This document shows positions 22,740 through 34,560 of a stretch of 64,000 bases of DNA, in pieces (the first letter of the stretch is position 1; each line of letters begins with the position of its first letter). The stretch lies in assembly GCA_012934845.2 (NCBI GenBank), contig WNNJ02001290.1, positions 62,001 to 126,000 of the forward strand, read 5' to 3'. The translations under genes were made by a program, and so were the position numbers. The notes beneath the pieces are model-generated. The model was given only the letters and a program-made list of their open reading frames with translations. It was not told the origin of the DNA and made no database searches. The stretch comes from Pomphorhynchus laevis. Lineage: Eukaryota > Acanthocephala > Palaeacanthocephala > Echinorhynchida > Pomphorhynchidae.

Positions 22740-23832
22740 GAGATACTTCCCCCTATACCTAAACTACACAATTTGGCCTAAAAACGTTCACTAAGCCTCT
22801 GGAGAGGCATAAATTATTTAACTACTTTTAAATCGACTTCGTTAAATTGTACTATAACAGAGTGGTCTTCAACTCCGTACGTATGTACGAAGCTAATATA
22901 AAGATATCGTTTATTAACGCAGATATTATGAGTGAATACGAGTCATACTTTGCAAAGAACCTAACCCATTTGGGTTCATTACAATTAAAGCCTATTCAGG
23001 CGACTCAAAATATCTAATTTTCCGCCTCAGCTGGAAGATGAGGACCTAATTCTGCTTAAAAAGACCTTCAAACTCGCAACAGTGCGGACTGTCAAGTCCA
23101 AGGCTGGGCTGGAATTACCTATTGCTGTTGGCACAGTGAATATTGATCACGGACTTGTGCTTACGAAGTCGGCGTCGAACCCTTTATTGAGCAGGATGAT
23201 AGGACGTACCCCCATTGCAATGTGTGCCACTTATGGGGGCTCTGGTGGTCCGCCTGCTCAGCCTCGAAAATATGTCGTGTTTGTGGCAGCGTGTACTGCG
23301 AAAGTATGCTGAATGGGGATAAATGCGTTGCTTCCCCAGCTTGCCATAATTGCTCGTGTGACCACCCCGTGTGGTCTATGCGCTGCAAGTTTTTCGAGGC
23401 GTACCAAAACCACTTCTCCTGTCGTCCAATTTTGCCGATTTCTTCTTCCAATTTTTCAACGGTAGGTCCTCCATCTGACAGAATATCAAAAAAGGTCATT
23501 TTACAATTATTTGATTCGAACACGAAGTTCATTTTATCGCAGATGGAACGGATGATTGCGCCACTGGTAGCGGCACTTCTGGGCACTGGTAATACGCCGC
23601 CGATGCCGCCAGAACTTAAAATGCCTCATTCCAAAAAAAGTACGGCTTCGGCCCGAACAGTTCCGCCTCCGAAGGTTGGTAAATTGCTGCAGCAGAAAGG
23701 CTCCGCCTCCTCTATCCTGGGAAATGAAGGTATTGCCCAGGGGTTTCCGACCCTGGATGGGGCTAGTAGAATTCGGGAGGTGCTTCTGCCATTAGACTTC
23801 TCTCCAGTAGAGATGCTGATGTATAGTCCTTA
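22740..23832 (+). pseudogene. Family A ORF1 (gag-like), broken
   Basis: The segments include NIKISFINADIMSEYESYF, which matches the 48-kb copy, and then two zinc knuckles with CNVCHLWGLW and CHNCSCDHPVWSMRCKFF (about 23215-23395). The frame then stays open to 23832 (SPVEMLMYSP). The minus-strand frame at 23161-23586 is a shadow. Confidence 0.75.
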
Positions 23833-23849
23833 AGAAGACGCGGTCTATC

Positions 23850-26178
23850 CGTCCCACCAGGGCATTACTCGATTTATCTCAAAGCACATCTGTTCCCACT
23901 ATATTCCGTATAACCCCACCTCACTCCTTTTAATCTCAAGGACTCTTGACCTTAGTTAAGTGCTCATTAAGGTCCTCTCTCCAATAAAATTACTCGAGTA
24001 CAGCCGTGTCTTATTTAGTAAGAACGGTAAACGCCTTAGTCTAGCCAATGTCTACATACGTCCCGGGGAGATTCACAAGAGCGGTGACCTCCTGGATGGT
24101 ATTATTGATAGCAACTATGACATGATACTTGGAGACTTCAACGACAGAACTAGTCGTTGGATCAAGGCAGCACTTCGCAGAGCTAGGAACGGCTCTGCGA
24201 AGCCATTCCTCGCTTATTCATAAACCACCCTCCCCGACATATCATTGCACATCAACAAATTCAATCCTCGACACTCTACTGCTTCACTCGAGGTGGTTGC
24301 TTAAACCCCTCTGTACGGAGCAGTCGCGCCAACAATTGTCCACCTCTCATGACCTAATTCGTTGGAGAATTGTGGAGGATACGTTGCTTAGAAAGAGGTT
24401 TCACTTTGATCCGGTCAGAGTGGCCCTCCTTCAGGCGGCTATTCAACTCTTTCCCCGAATAGGAAATGAGAGTCTTACCGAATTTAATACCTACCTCTTT
24501 TCGCAAGCTACCGCGATTTTATCGACTACCTATAAAGGTCGTATATACAATCCCACTCCGACGAAACTCAAGGTCCTAGCGAAACTGCTTAACCTTTCTA
24601 ATCTCTCTGTTTCCGCCAGACAGCTCTCTCGAATGAATACTGGATCTCTAGATATAGGTTCCAGCTGTGTAGGGATAGGACAAGTATTGCTCGTCTTAAT
24701 CCTTCTCAGTCTTTCTTTTGGAAGATTTTCAAGAAGGAGAAGTTTGTTTGCTGGAAGGATAGAGCATTTGGCTGGATAAGAAATGTAGGCCTTGATAAAG
24801 TTTTGGAGGAGTCATTAGCCCTACACGAATATGGAGCCACTCAATCACCTCAACCAATCCCGTCTTGGTGTAACTTTAGGAGTAGGGATCTATCTGTTAC
24901 GGATATCCTTAACTCCTGGGGTCCACTCCCGGGCACCTCCAAATCCGTCGCTCCACTTTCTTCTCGGGTCTGTCAGCTTTTGACAGCTGATCAGAGAATA
25001 GAGGTGGCCGTCGCAATGCTTTTAGCCTCCCCATCCGATGTAGCAAGCATCAATATTAGTAAGCGTGTTATTATTCCTAAGAAACAATCCTGATCATGAC
25101 CTAAAGATCTGCGACCCATTTCGATTCAAAATAATTTCGTGCCTATTTACGAAAAAGCGCTTGCGCGTAAAATCCGCGACTATCTGAGTAGGCGTAATTT
25201 GATCCCTCCAGGTTTTCATGGGTTTGTCAAAGGTCGCTCGGTACATTCAGCAGTTGGTGAAGTGCATCGGTTTTGTCAGGAGAACAGTCATCAACTCGCT
25301 GTGGCTGTTTTCCTTGATTTTTTCGTTGCATTTGACCGCATCTCCATTCTCTTTATTATCTCTTCTCTCAGGCCCCTCGGGTTGCTTGCGAGAATTGTTA
25401 ACGGTGTGGAGATCCTGCTATACACCAAGCGATTTTATTATGAAGACGACCGTGATGCGCGTCAGTTCTACCCCATTACGGGTGTACCTCAAGGCTCCCC
25501 TCTCTCCTATCTTATATCTTCTGCCTCCGTCAATCTATTCAAAATATTTAAATGTGATCAACGTCTAGTGGTGTACGCTGATGACACCACAGCCATGTTC
25601 ACTGGACACAGGTGTAAAGACGTAGTCTCTGACATCAGCCGTTTCTTTTTAAGATTAAAAGATCAGTTACCCATATTTAATCTTATTTTAAACTCAGCTA
25701 AATCGCAGGTGGTTGTCTTTCATGGCACCCCTGCTACAAAGCAAAAACTTAAGAGATTAGCACTCTCTGCGCTCTCCTCCATATTTGCCTCTGAACCACT
25801 CCCCACCTTCACAAGTCGAGTAAAATACCTGGGGTTAACCGTTACGGTGAACTGGTCGGCAAAAGCCGACCTGGATAGACTTAAACGTATCCTGAAGAAA
25901 ACTAGATGAGCCCTGAAACGGGTTCAGCATCTGTCATTGAAAGGGAAAATCCAGGTGTGCCTTTGGGGCACTTGGGCTATCTCGGGATTAATCTTATTTC
26001 CGAGAGGACGTCCCCCAGAGCAAATGCTAAGGTGTTTTAAGCTCCTCGTCTCTCGTTTACCCAACATAGTCCGCACAGATTGGACTATATAGGAGGTGAA
26101 AGATCCCGGGTGGTTCAGTCAGAAAGCGGCGTATTAGATGGGTTGGGGGCTCAGATCCCTCTGGATTTGAGGCCGTAA
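23850..26178 (+). pseudogene. Family A ORF2 (endonuclease and RT), broken
   Basis: The visible pieces in order are the endonuclease segment YIRPGEIHKSGDLLDGI with LGDFNDRTSRW (about 24055-24165), STSHDLIRWR near 24345, SRDLSVTDILNSWGPLPGTS near 24880, YEKALARKIRDYLSRRN near 25150, FLDFFVAFDRIS near 25310, GVPQGSPLSY, and the intact VYADDTTAMF near 25575. The C-terminal VKYLGLTVTVNWSAKADL is near 25825. The frame changes several times. Confidence 0.85.
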
Positions 26179-26439
26179 TTGTAATTGGAGACAATTGCAG
26201 AATTGAAGATGAATTTAAGAAGAGAAAATTTATTTCTGTTTTTGACTGAACTATCATTTTCTCCATTTATGTTTTTGTATTAATAAAATCTTATTATTAT
26301 GCACTGTAAAGTGTTTATTTTCGTCAATGTGATTGATAACGACATCAACTATATCACTTTTAAATTATTCAAATGCCATAATTACATCATTGTTCAAAGA
26401 TAGATATATTGAAAATTTTATAATTTTTTAATAAAAATT

Positions 26440-26620
26440 CTCAATCCAGCCTGAATAATAACAAAACATGCCGCATTGCTTGTTTGAACAAATCGTTGAT
26501 ATTTTTGATGATACTGCACATTGATTTAATCCAATCTATAAGCCAACATTAGTATAATATATAATCTTGAATTGCGGACTTAAATAGCTTTAAATTGGAT
26601 GACTACTTCGTTTGGAATAC
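26440..26620. repeat. Fold-back family arm fragment
   Basis: TTTTTGATGATACTGCACAT followed by TTTAATCCAATCTATAAGCC matches the outer arm of the fold-back family at 27.79 kb. No inverted partner is nearby. Confidence 0.5.
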
Positions 26621-26739
26621 AATTTTATGATCTAATCAATCAGTGTGATAGTCTTGTAAGACTCAAGCAATAACCATGTGATGATATTTTTAGTGTCATG
26701 GAATGGCCACTCTAAGACACTGTAATTTAAATTAATGCA

Positions 26740-27620
26740 TTTGGAGGGGTACCCCTCGTGGTTTCTTATGAAATGCTACAATGCTGTTATATCTAATGAA
26801 AAGTCTAGCGCGGATATTCTGCATATTAAGAATTGACAACCTGTAACTGTAATTCTATCGACAATTTCAAACAATTTGCTACCATGCGAAGAATCTTCTC
26901 CAAATCATCCATATCACCTTTGGTCATAGGAAACAATGCTGAATAACCGTATTAGATATGTGGTCTGACTAATGCGTCAAATAAATATTTAAAGGAATTT
27001 GGCGATAGCGATACGAAACAGTTTTATATAAAAACGCTTTTCATGCTTTTGTAATGCGTTTGCATGTGGCTACCCTTGTCTTAAGACAACGGTGTCATAA
27101 AATTACCAGGTCATTAACCGCATATACGCTTTCTATGGCATTTAATCCCGGCATATATTCCGAAGGTAGCTTCGACTTACCTACACGTAAATTATAGCAT
27201 TTCTGAATATTTAATAATAGTCCAATATCACGGCTCCAACAGAATATTTTATCAATATTATCTTGCAGATGACGGTGATCTTTTAAAGACTCTATCTTGT
27301 TGCAAATCTCAACATCGTCTGCGCAAAGTAATGTATCCACAACTTATTGTCATCATAAGAGTGGTCATGAAAACATTGAAAAGTAACAGACCCAAGACAG
27401 ACCCTTGAGACACATCTGAACTTATGCCGTGAAATTATGATAAACTATTTCCCACTTAAACACTAAATTTTCGCTTACTCAAAAAATTTCCTACCCAGCC
27501 AACAAGATAGCCATCAATTCGGCAATTACGTAATGTTTCGAGAACAAACGAAACACGTTCGAACGCCCGATTGAAGTGAATAAACAACAGCCGACCGTAG
27601 CTCTTTGATATGCCAATTGA
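26740..27620 (-). mobile_element. CR1-like LINE remnant
   Basis: The minus strand shows an RT active-site region (LCADDVEI), the linker CWSRDIGLLLNIQKCYNLRVG, and upstream traces of motif A and the palm (27360-27600). This is the CR1-like arrangement also seen at 32.8-33.7 kb. It is strongly diverged, and both ends are unclear. Confidence 0.65.
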
Positions 27621-27639
27621 AATCAGTTATGATTTCAAT

Positions 27640-28290
27640 TTAAATTAGTGTTAGCAGGGAAAGGCTATACCTTCAATTTGAAAATCTACCTATATTTTTG
27701 GATTAATTACTATTATCAAACTAATCATCTATATTATGCTTCATAATTTAGTTTATATAATTGTGGAGTCATTGTTACAATTGAAAATTTTGATGATACT
27801 GCACGTTTCTTTAATCAAATTTATAAGCCAACATCACAGCACGCTACATTTTATTATTGGTCGACATAATCAGTTACTGATCCAATACCTAGGTTTCAGG
27901 TTTTGGGATCTTTAATGTTGATTGAGGAACACTGAACTCATCTGCTGTATTGACAATTAGATTTAATCAAATACTTTCGTATTTCATTAAATCTAATTGT
28001 CAATAAATATGAGTCTTCATTAAATCTAATTGTCCATAAAGGACGAAAGTATTTCATTAAATCTAATTTTCGATAAAGTTGAAGAGTCGAGTGATAGTCA
28101 ACCAACATTAAAAGGACCGAAACTGAAAGGTAGGTATTGAATCAGTAGCTGATGAGGTCTACCAATACTGAAAAATACTACTGCTGGCGTATAGATAGGA
28201 TTAAAGCAATGTGCCGTGTCAGCAAAAATTTCAATTGTAACAATGACTGCACAGTAAAATTAACTTAAAATTAATAAATGGTAGATGTTG
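27640..28290. repeat. Fold-back repeat family, most complete copy
   Basis: Long diverged inverted arms (about 27745-27950 and 28080-28285) surround a centre made of repeats of ATTAGATTTAATGAAATAC in both directions. Within the centre, TGACAATTAGATTTAAT (27951-27967) and ATTAAATCTAATTGTCA are exact reverse complements 17 bp long. The arms carry CAGTTACTGATCCAATACC and its partner GGTATTGAATCAGTAGCTG. No protein is encoded. Confidence 0.75.
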
Positions 28291-28294
28291 CTAA

Positions 28295-29015
28295 ATTCAT
28301 AAAAGGCTCAACACTGTCAGGATGGGGTTTTGATGTACTATTTTTGATGTAACATTTTTTAATGTACCATCCAAGTAATTTAATTTGTTTTTGGTTGAAT
28401 TTACATGTTTATATTAAAACTAAATCTATCACACATTTGTAAAATTCGACTGAAATTTGTACTATGCTCTTGTTCAACATGTTCGCATGTCGTGATTTTG
28501 TCAAGGTATTTGAAAGTTTTTCAATTGATTCTCTTGTATAATTAGTCCATTATTCGCTGAAACGATACAACAATGTTTGTCAACCCCAATTGGATATTGC
28601 GAAATTTATACAGTTCTCAGCAAGCCTTGAAAATGTATTTTGTTTAAGGGGGTGACAGACATATACTAGTTTGCCGGCTTTGTACATTGAATTGATAGTA
28701 ATCGCATAGAATCTTTGATTGATGTAGACGTTTGTAAAGGTTGAATAGTTGGGGTTATACAAAGTTGATCAGATTATTGAGCTTATCCGCGTCTGTTTCT
28801 ATCTTGAGTTTAGAAATGTAAGTGTTGAATGCGACTGACCAATTCAGGTAATTAGCTTGAGTGTTTGGAGAGTCTGGAAGCATAATCGAGCTTCCTGATT
28901 TTAGATAAGTATCCAACATTGAGAATTATAAATTGTCGAATTAACTATAATAAAATACTAACCATTTAGTATTTTAGTACTAACCATTTAAGTAACCCTT
29001 TGAAGAAAATTTAAA
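28295..29015. other. Intergenic DNA
   Basis: No gene was recognised. A 60-residue minus frame at 28580-28762 has no identifiable motif. The sequence ACTAACCATTTA(A)GTA occurs twice near 28970-28995. Confidence 0.4.
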
Positions 29016-29170
29016 ACTGACAACTACTTACACATCAGTTTGAACTTTCTTGGCTGCTTAATATACTACTTACACAATCGATTAAAATACACAGCAGTCG
29101 ACTATACAACTACTACTTACAAGCTACTACTTACAATACACAACTACTTACAATCAAGCCCAACGAACAC
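29015..29170 (+). repeat. ACTACTTAC-rich imperfect tandem repeat
   Basis: ACTACTTACA-like units recur about six times just upstream of the LINE leader at 29.2 kb. They may be part of that element's 5' region, since LINE promoters are sometimes repetitive, or they may be a simple repeat. Confidence 0.45.
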
Positions 29171-29189
29171 ACAAGCTTAAACACACAAT

Positions 29190-30690
29190 TATTCGATTAC
29201 AACGAGCGAAGCGAGTTGACACAACAATCGATGGCAAGAACAAAGAAGACAGAAACGAAAAAATGCTTAGCAAGTCAGCAGATTAACGGTACTCGCAATC
29301 AGACTGTACCAAAATTAGCAAGCCCCTCCTCTGGGTATTAGCAACGCGAGGTCTCTTGCAGCAGATCTGAATGCGACATATGGACAACTGTCAACGTTCC
29401 ATCCTGTCTGACGAAATCGCTACTATCTAGGGATTTTGTTTGTGGGTTCTGTGCCTCCGAATTGCTCTCCTTGTTTTTCAAGGGCCATTGTGACGAGCAA
29501 GTATCAATAAATGCTTTAAAGAGGACCGCAGATTCAAACAGTCACAACGATGGGAAAGATTATAGTATTAACGAACCAAAACGGAGTTCAGAAGCGTTCA
29601 GACAGTCAAGCAGCTCGTCGTCAGGGATTGATGATGTTTCGGCCACTCCAAAATCATCTGAGATAGGAACCAATAATGCTATTCATGTACTCAATCATTC
29701 TCTCACGCAGCAGTCGAAGTTAGAACTGAACGATCGTTCAATCATACCCTTCAATAACAATTCAACTCAATGCTTCGTTAGGGATGCATTGCATGAGACT
29801 AATGTGATGGATTACTCGTTCAAACAACTTTCTGTTTTGGATTCTATTGTTCATCCCCATATATTGGACTCGAGCAGCGTCGGTCTTGATGTAGATGACA
29901 AATGTTCCGCCCTCAAGCATGCGAATGTTGATTTGTCAACTCCTGTTAACACTTCTTCGGGCAGTGATTGTTCTCAAAACTGTCCTCTAGGTAGTGATTG
30001 TAGTGAGCGTCCTTGTGCTTACCCGCAGCTACTGCATCCCCGCTGCAGTTTATGTGTTGCTCCTCTAGTAGCCCCGCTAATTGAGAGCGTTAAGGATCTT
30101 GCAAAGGCTAGTCAGATTATCGTTAGGCCTATAGATAATCTACGACGAATAGTTAGCCTTCAAAATAAACAACGTGCAGTGATTCCTCCAAATCATCGAT
30201 GGCCATCAATTACCCCTGAGACTCATTCTTCATTAGTTCCGTCTGCTAGCTCTAAACAATTTAGCTCTAGACAATTTAACTCCAGAAGAGAGTTAAACGT
30301 TATCGTGAGCGGTGTTGAAGGATCTCTCAGTAACAATCCCCAAAGTAGACTGGATGACGATATTGTGCATCTTCGCGCAGTGTTTTCTAAGATTTTTCTC
30401 CAGAGCTTTTGGCAGATTACCAAAAGTGTATAGACTCTCAAGGAGAGGAATTAACATGTGGAATTCGTTGCCTGAGGATGTCGTTGCAGCCCCATTTTGA
30501 AAACGTTTAAATCGCGATGCTACAAATGGATACATGAACAATGCCGCCATTCAACACTACCACTGGAATACCCTAATTAGCTACGTTGACTGACCATTTG
30601 CTTTTTTTTAATTTTGACTCTGCCTGAATAGCCTTTTGGCTTTGGTATGTATTTTTTTTAATAATATAAATTATTCAAAAATAAGACAGC
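29190..30690 (+). mobile_element. Internally deleted CR1-like LINE
   Basis: The element has a leader with GAGCGAAGCGAG, a long ORF1 (ATG at 29231), then an abrupt change near 30395 to the C-terminal end of a CR1-like ORF2 (SRRGINMWNSLPEDVVAAPF near 30440-30500). The 3' UTR has the hairpin AGCC-TTTT-GGCT (30630-30641) and a T/A-rich tail. The endonuclease and RT are absent. The ORF1 breakpoint follows NPQSRLDDDIVHLRAVF, almost the same place as in the deleted L2 element at 19.9 kb. Confidence 0.75.
29231..30433 (+). pseudogene. CR1-like ORF1, one stop and truncated
   Basis: From the ATG at 29231 the frame reads MARTKKTETKKC, meets one TAG at 29339-29341 and then stays open to 30433. It has the same Cys module as the L2 ORF1: C-x4-C-D-I-W-T-x-V-x-V, then F-V-C-G-F-C at about 29370-29457. 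A Ser/Asn-rich middle and NPQSRLDDD near 30340 follow. The last residues (after about 30395) come from the joined ORF2 end in a different frame. A second Cys group (CSQNCPLGSDCSERPC) lies near 29970-30020. Confidence 0.7.
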
Positions 30691-30694
30691 TTAA

Positions 30695-30930
30695 AGGTTA
30701 CCCTCTAATGGGTCCAAAGTGGCAATTCAAAAACTGAATTTTTAGTTCAAAGGGAGTTGATCGTACAAATCGACTTAGAGTGGTGCGTCCTTATCGTGAA
30801 TTAGAGTTCCTGGTTCTTGATACCTGTTTCGCATAGCCATCGATGTGGATTTTATAATAAGGAGTGAAATCCTGGCTCTTTCTTGACGGATCAAATCGGG
30901 ATATGAATCTTTGGTATGTATTGGAATAAT
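30695..30930. other. Unassigned stretch between LINEs
   Basis: The sequence is richer in GC than typical intergenic DNA here and carries GGGAGTTGATCGTACAAATC and TGATACCTGTTTCGCATAGC. It was not recognised. It could be part of a mobile element. Confidence 0.3.
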
Positions 30931-30933
30931 AAT

Positions 30934-31740
30934 AATTTATGCTTTATTTGACAATATCTATAAATAATACATGTATTATAAGAAAATACCTGTATTATAA
31001 CAAATTGAATTAAAACATTCGTATATAATGAATTAACATCAATACACGGCAACTACCTTCACTGATTCTGAATATACAATGATAGGCAGACATTATATAA
31101 AGATTGTATCTCCAACACATCCTCCTTATTCTAGAACACATCCAGTATTTATTCAGAAATATTCGAATACGAACGAATTACCTAATTTAAAATACTTGAT
31201 GCTTAATTTGTGAGAAATGTTAATATTATTACATGACAACATTGCGAGCAAAGTTCAATAGTTGCATCACATAAAACAAAAAGACATTAGGTTGCTAAAA
31301 GATCTTGTTTAAAGCGTTGTAATAAACTGCACTCTACAATCTTCCCATCCCACTGATTCTAACTGTTAATGATTCAACGTTTGAACTGCATTGTTTTTGA
31401 ATGAATAATGTGTTTTCTACACAGATGGAGTGAGTGTTCACACAATACACTACCAGATATAATGTTTATTAGACTATACAGCACATGTCTAGGGTTATGC
31501 AAAACCTTCCACGAAAGACACAAATCATAAAAATCTCCAGTGAAGCTCACGCTCTTCAAGTGAAACATTCCCAACATGAAATTGTATGTAAAGTTCCGTG
31601 CCTCTCGAACAAATTTAGTTTCACGCCGTATTTTGATGCCAACTTTTGTTAGCATCTTTAGAAAAATACCTAATTTTCTGAATTTGCTAACTTTCTGAAG
31701 TTGTAATTTTCTGAAGATGCTAACAGAAATTAGCGAAATA
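30934..31740 (-). mobile_element. CR1-like LINE 3' fragment
   Basis: The minus strand encodes the C-terminal region of a CR1-type ORF2 (KVLHNPRHVLYSLINI, HSLHLCRKHIIHSKTMQF, then SLTVRISGMGRL) at about 31660-31340. A 3' UTR then ends in TTGTCAAATAAAGC and (ATT)n at about 30934-30950. Homology starts near 31740, so RT is absent. One stop lies at the end of the 93-residue frame (31374). Confidence 0.65.
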
Positions 31741-31749
31741 TCAAATAAA

Positions 31750-32340
31750 ATCTTCCCACTTTCTTTGATTCAGCTTCAATAATTCCTTACGCTTATCAAT
31801 GGTAATATCTCGTAAAATTCAAATTCGATTTAATAATAATCGAAAAGAATTTTGTAAAATCATTCTTGCAGATTCACCGTTTCTTATAATAGCTTTTAAT
31901 AATCTTTTATATTATATAATCGCCATATAATTTTACATATAAATAAATTGCTATGTAATTAAAAATTATAAAATTAATAAAACTAACTGATCACAATATA
32001 ATATTGTCTTATAAATAGACATTGTGTCTCATAAAAATCAATATAAAATCAATAATTATCAATATTGTTTTATTAATTTTATCTTTTAATTTGTTAAATA
32101 AAAACCAAACACTACCGCATTTAAATTTTCAATACTATTAAAATAATAATTAATAAAAAGAAATATAGCGTTTGAAAATTCAATATCCGTCGAATCGTTA
32201 TTTGATTTATGTATTTTTAAATAATTATAATATTTATTTGGATTAATCTGTTTTACTGACTTGTAGATATTGTTATATTAAAGACACGGAATTGGTCAGT
32301 GTATTTTACTGATGCATTCAAATGTGCATTTTATAGATTA
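31750..32340. other. AT-rich intergenic DNA
   Basis: Only A/T-rich sequence with TTATTAATTTTAT-like repetition. No gene was recognised. Confidence 0.45.
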
Positions 32341-32344
32341 ATTC

Positions 32345-34305
32345 TTATATTTATTTATTTATTCAATTACAAGACTGTAGCCGTAGGGCTGTTTTGTCTG
32401 ATCACATGAAAAAAAAGAAAAAAAATCGTCATTCCTCCCAAGGATAAAGATCCGGTATAGACTGTGAGTTTGTCTCGCACAGCCACTGCTCCATCCTCCG
32501 CATGAACTGCTGTCTACTCTGAATAGCGACCATATCATCCGGAAGTAAGTTCTACATCCTCACCGCTCGGTGCGATAGGCGACTGATTCTAGACAGCTTC
32601 CCATGGTGCAGCGTTTTCACAGTCAAAGAGTGGCCCCGATTCGTATCACGTTTGTTCCGCTGGATACAGTTTGCCGGCCACCCATCACGTTCGAGTAACA
32701 TATCTCTAAAGCATAAGATGTCGCTACACACTATCGCAGACCGAACCGACGGTATGCCTATCTCTCACAAGCGATCCCTATAAGAATAACTACTCGGAAG
32801 ACGACAGCACCTCGTCAACCTGCGAAGAACATTTTCTAAATCATTCAGCTCGCCTCGCGTGCACGGAAATGTTGCTGGTGTACAGTATAAAAGAATGGGC
32901 TTAATTATTGAGTTGTACATCACTTTAAGACAAAACACAGATGGGTAACGAAAGCACCTACGAAGCACATAGCTCAATTTTCTGGTCGACTGAATAATCC
33001 TGTCTGTGTTTGGACTACTCTTTAACGATTCGTGCACAAGTACTCCTAAGTCTCTAGTGCACTGTACCTGCTCAATTGGCTCACCACCTAAACTATACAC
33101 AAAAGAAAATTTCTTAACTCCTAAGTGCATGTGACTGCACTTCGAGGTATTCAAAAGCAAGCCCGTCGTCCTGCTCCATATGCTTATAGTGTCGAGGTCA
33201 TCTTGAAGCTCCAAACAATTATCATATGAACGAACACACTTCCATAACTTCAGGTCATAAGCAAACGCTAGTACATCACATTCTAATCTTACAAGTAGAT
33301 CCTGAAGAAAAATATTGAATAACAAGGGTCCCAGGACCGATCCCTGAGGAACACCTGCGTAAGTATTTCGTGGAGGAGAAAGGCTACTCCCTAACCTAAC
33401 TTGATATGATCGACCTTTCAGGAACGACTCGATCCAACGAACTACACTCGGATCAATCCCGTATTGAGCCAACAGTAAGAGCAAAAGATCGTGCGGTACT
33501 CGGTCGAACGCCCTACTAAAGTCAATGTAAATTACATCAACCATATCCCCGTTTGCAACTATGTCTGTCCAACTTTCACGTGCCGTAATTAGATTGCTAA
33601 GGCAGGACCTGCCGGTACGAAAGCCATGCTGAGATGGGTGTAGTAGCTTACCTCTTTCCATGTGAGTTGTAATGTATTTATGCACAAACCTCGCGAGGCA
33701 TTTGCATACAATACTTGTCAGGCATACTGCACGATAATTGAACGGATCGTCTCTGCTACCCTTTTTATGAATGGGGATGACGTAAGATTGTCTTCAGTGA
33801 TCAGGGATGCGCGAAGTATGTATCGACATGTTAAACATTTATGATAGTGGCGATGCTAATAGATCATGGAGATTCCGGAGAATAAAGGGGTGTATACCGT
33901 CTGGGCCGGCCGAAGTATATGGTGACAATTCGTGCAGTTCCCGCGAAACCTCAGCCGGGTGAACAAGCGGCATATACGACTTGAATGCCTCATGAGTGTG
34001 CGCTATACGGAAGCCTTTAGATGGCGTGGTACAATGAAGTTCAAACGCCGTCGCTAGCACACTCACGATTTCATCAGGTTCGCGTACAATTCTGCCCCCA
34101 TGATTTAACACTGTGATTGATTGAATCATCTTTTTATTTTGATTCACATACCGCCAGAATGGTTGGAAGAAGTTCGATATGATGATATTATTCCAGCTTC
34201 ATACCTTTGACTTTTTATTTTCTTTATAGAGCTGAAACGACGACGATATTGAAGGTATTCTGACCGAAGACCCTGAATTTTCAGAGATGACTTAAATAGT
34301 TTATT
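32345..34305 (-). mobile_element. CR1-like LINE, 5'-truncated
   Basis: The coding part runs from about 34305 (RNKLFKSSLKIQGLRSEYLQ) to about 32450. It is followed by a 3' UTR with TGATCAGACAAAACAGCC, the hairpin AGCC-CTAC-GGCT on the minus strand (32379-32390) and a (TAAA)-like tail at 32345-32365. The endonuclease is missing. The AT-rich tandem repeat at 34310-34430 lies directly at the 5' junction. No target-site duplication was recognised. Confidence 0.82.
32450..34290 (-). pseudogene. CR1-like reverse transcriptase, broken
   Basis: Three frames cover the pre-RT region (34144-34290), a segment with SAGPDGIHPFILRNLHDLL (33839-34147) and the RT body (32765-33685). The RT body has QHGFRTGRSCLSNLI, IDFSRAFDRVPHDLLL, GVPQGSVLGPLLFN and IIKPILLYCTPATF. 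The active site reads AFAYDLKLW where FADD is expected, so the first catalytic Asp of motif C is replaced by Tyr. That change, together with the frame changes, makes this copy dead. Confidence 0.85.
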
Positions 34306-34309
34306 TCGC

Positions 34310-34432
34310 ATATGTATTGTACAGATGAATATGTATTTTACAGATGTATATATGTATTTTACATATTTTACAATATGTATTTTACAGAATATGTATTTTA
34401 CAGATGAATTTGTATATGTATTTAGGAAACAG
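34310..34432. repeat. ATGTATTTTACAGA minisatellite
   Basis: The unit ATGTATTTTACAGAT/A recurs five or six times with variable spacing. It is probably a local tandem expansion next to the LINE 5' junction. Confidence 0.65.
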
Positions 34433-34454
34433 ATTAATGTGTATTTATGAAATG

Positions 34455-34560
34455 GAGTTAAGCAACGTGCAGAACAGAATGAATTTATCAAAATTTTAAT
34501 CGTAATAATGACTGTACAAGCATATCAACTTAAAAATAGATTAATATATTTCGATTTTAA
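34455..34560. repeat. Fold-back family arm fragment
   Basis: AAGCAACGTGCAGAA, then TTTTAATCGTAATAATGACTG and CATATCAACTTAAAAATAG correspond to the inverted outer arm seen at 28.2-28.28 kb. No partner arm is nearby. Confidence 0.5.

Larger units (their letters stand above)
22700..26300 (+). mobile_element. Family A LINE (Jockey/I type), near full length but broken
   Basis: ORF1 similarity begins near 22740 (LPPIPKLHNL, compare LPPVPKVVNL in the 48-kb copy) and runs through CCHC knuckles at about 23210-23380. ORF2 similarity runs from about 23840 to 26175. The 3' UTR ends in AATAAAATC followed by (TTA)n at about 26300. There are many stops and frame changes, and the start of the endonuclease is damaged. 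No long flanking duplication was found by eye, unlike the two younger copies, so this one is probably older. Confidence 0.85.

Noticed and set aside
23161-23586. 141-codon minus-strand frame
   Set aside because: It lies opposite the zinc-knuckle ORF1 of a Family A copy and is only its complement.
28580-28762. 60-codon minus-strand frame as a gene
   Set aside because: It is short, in AT-rich surroundings, with no motif and no flanking splice or polyadenylation signals of note.
34310-34432. CRISPR-like array
   Set aside because: The units are variable, spacing is irregular, and the sequence is a eukaryotic AT-rich minisatellite.
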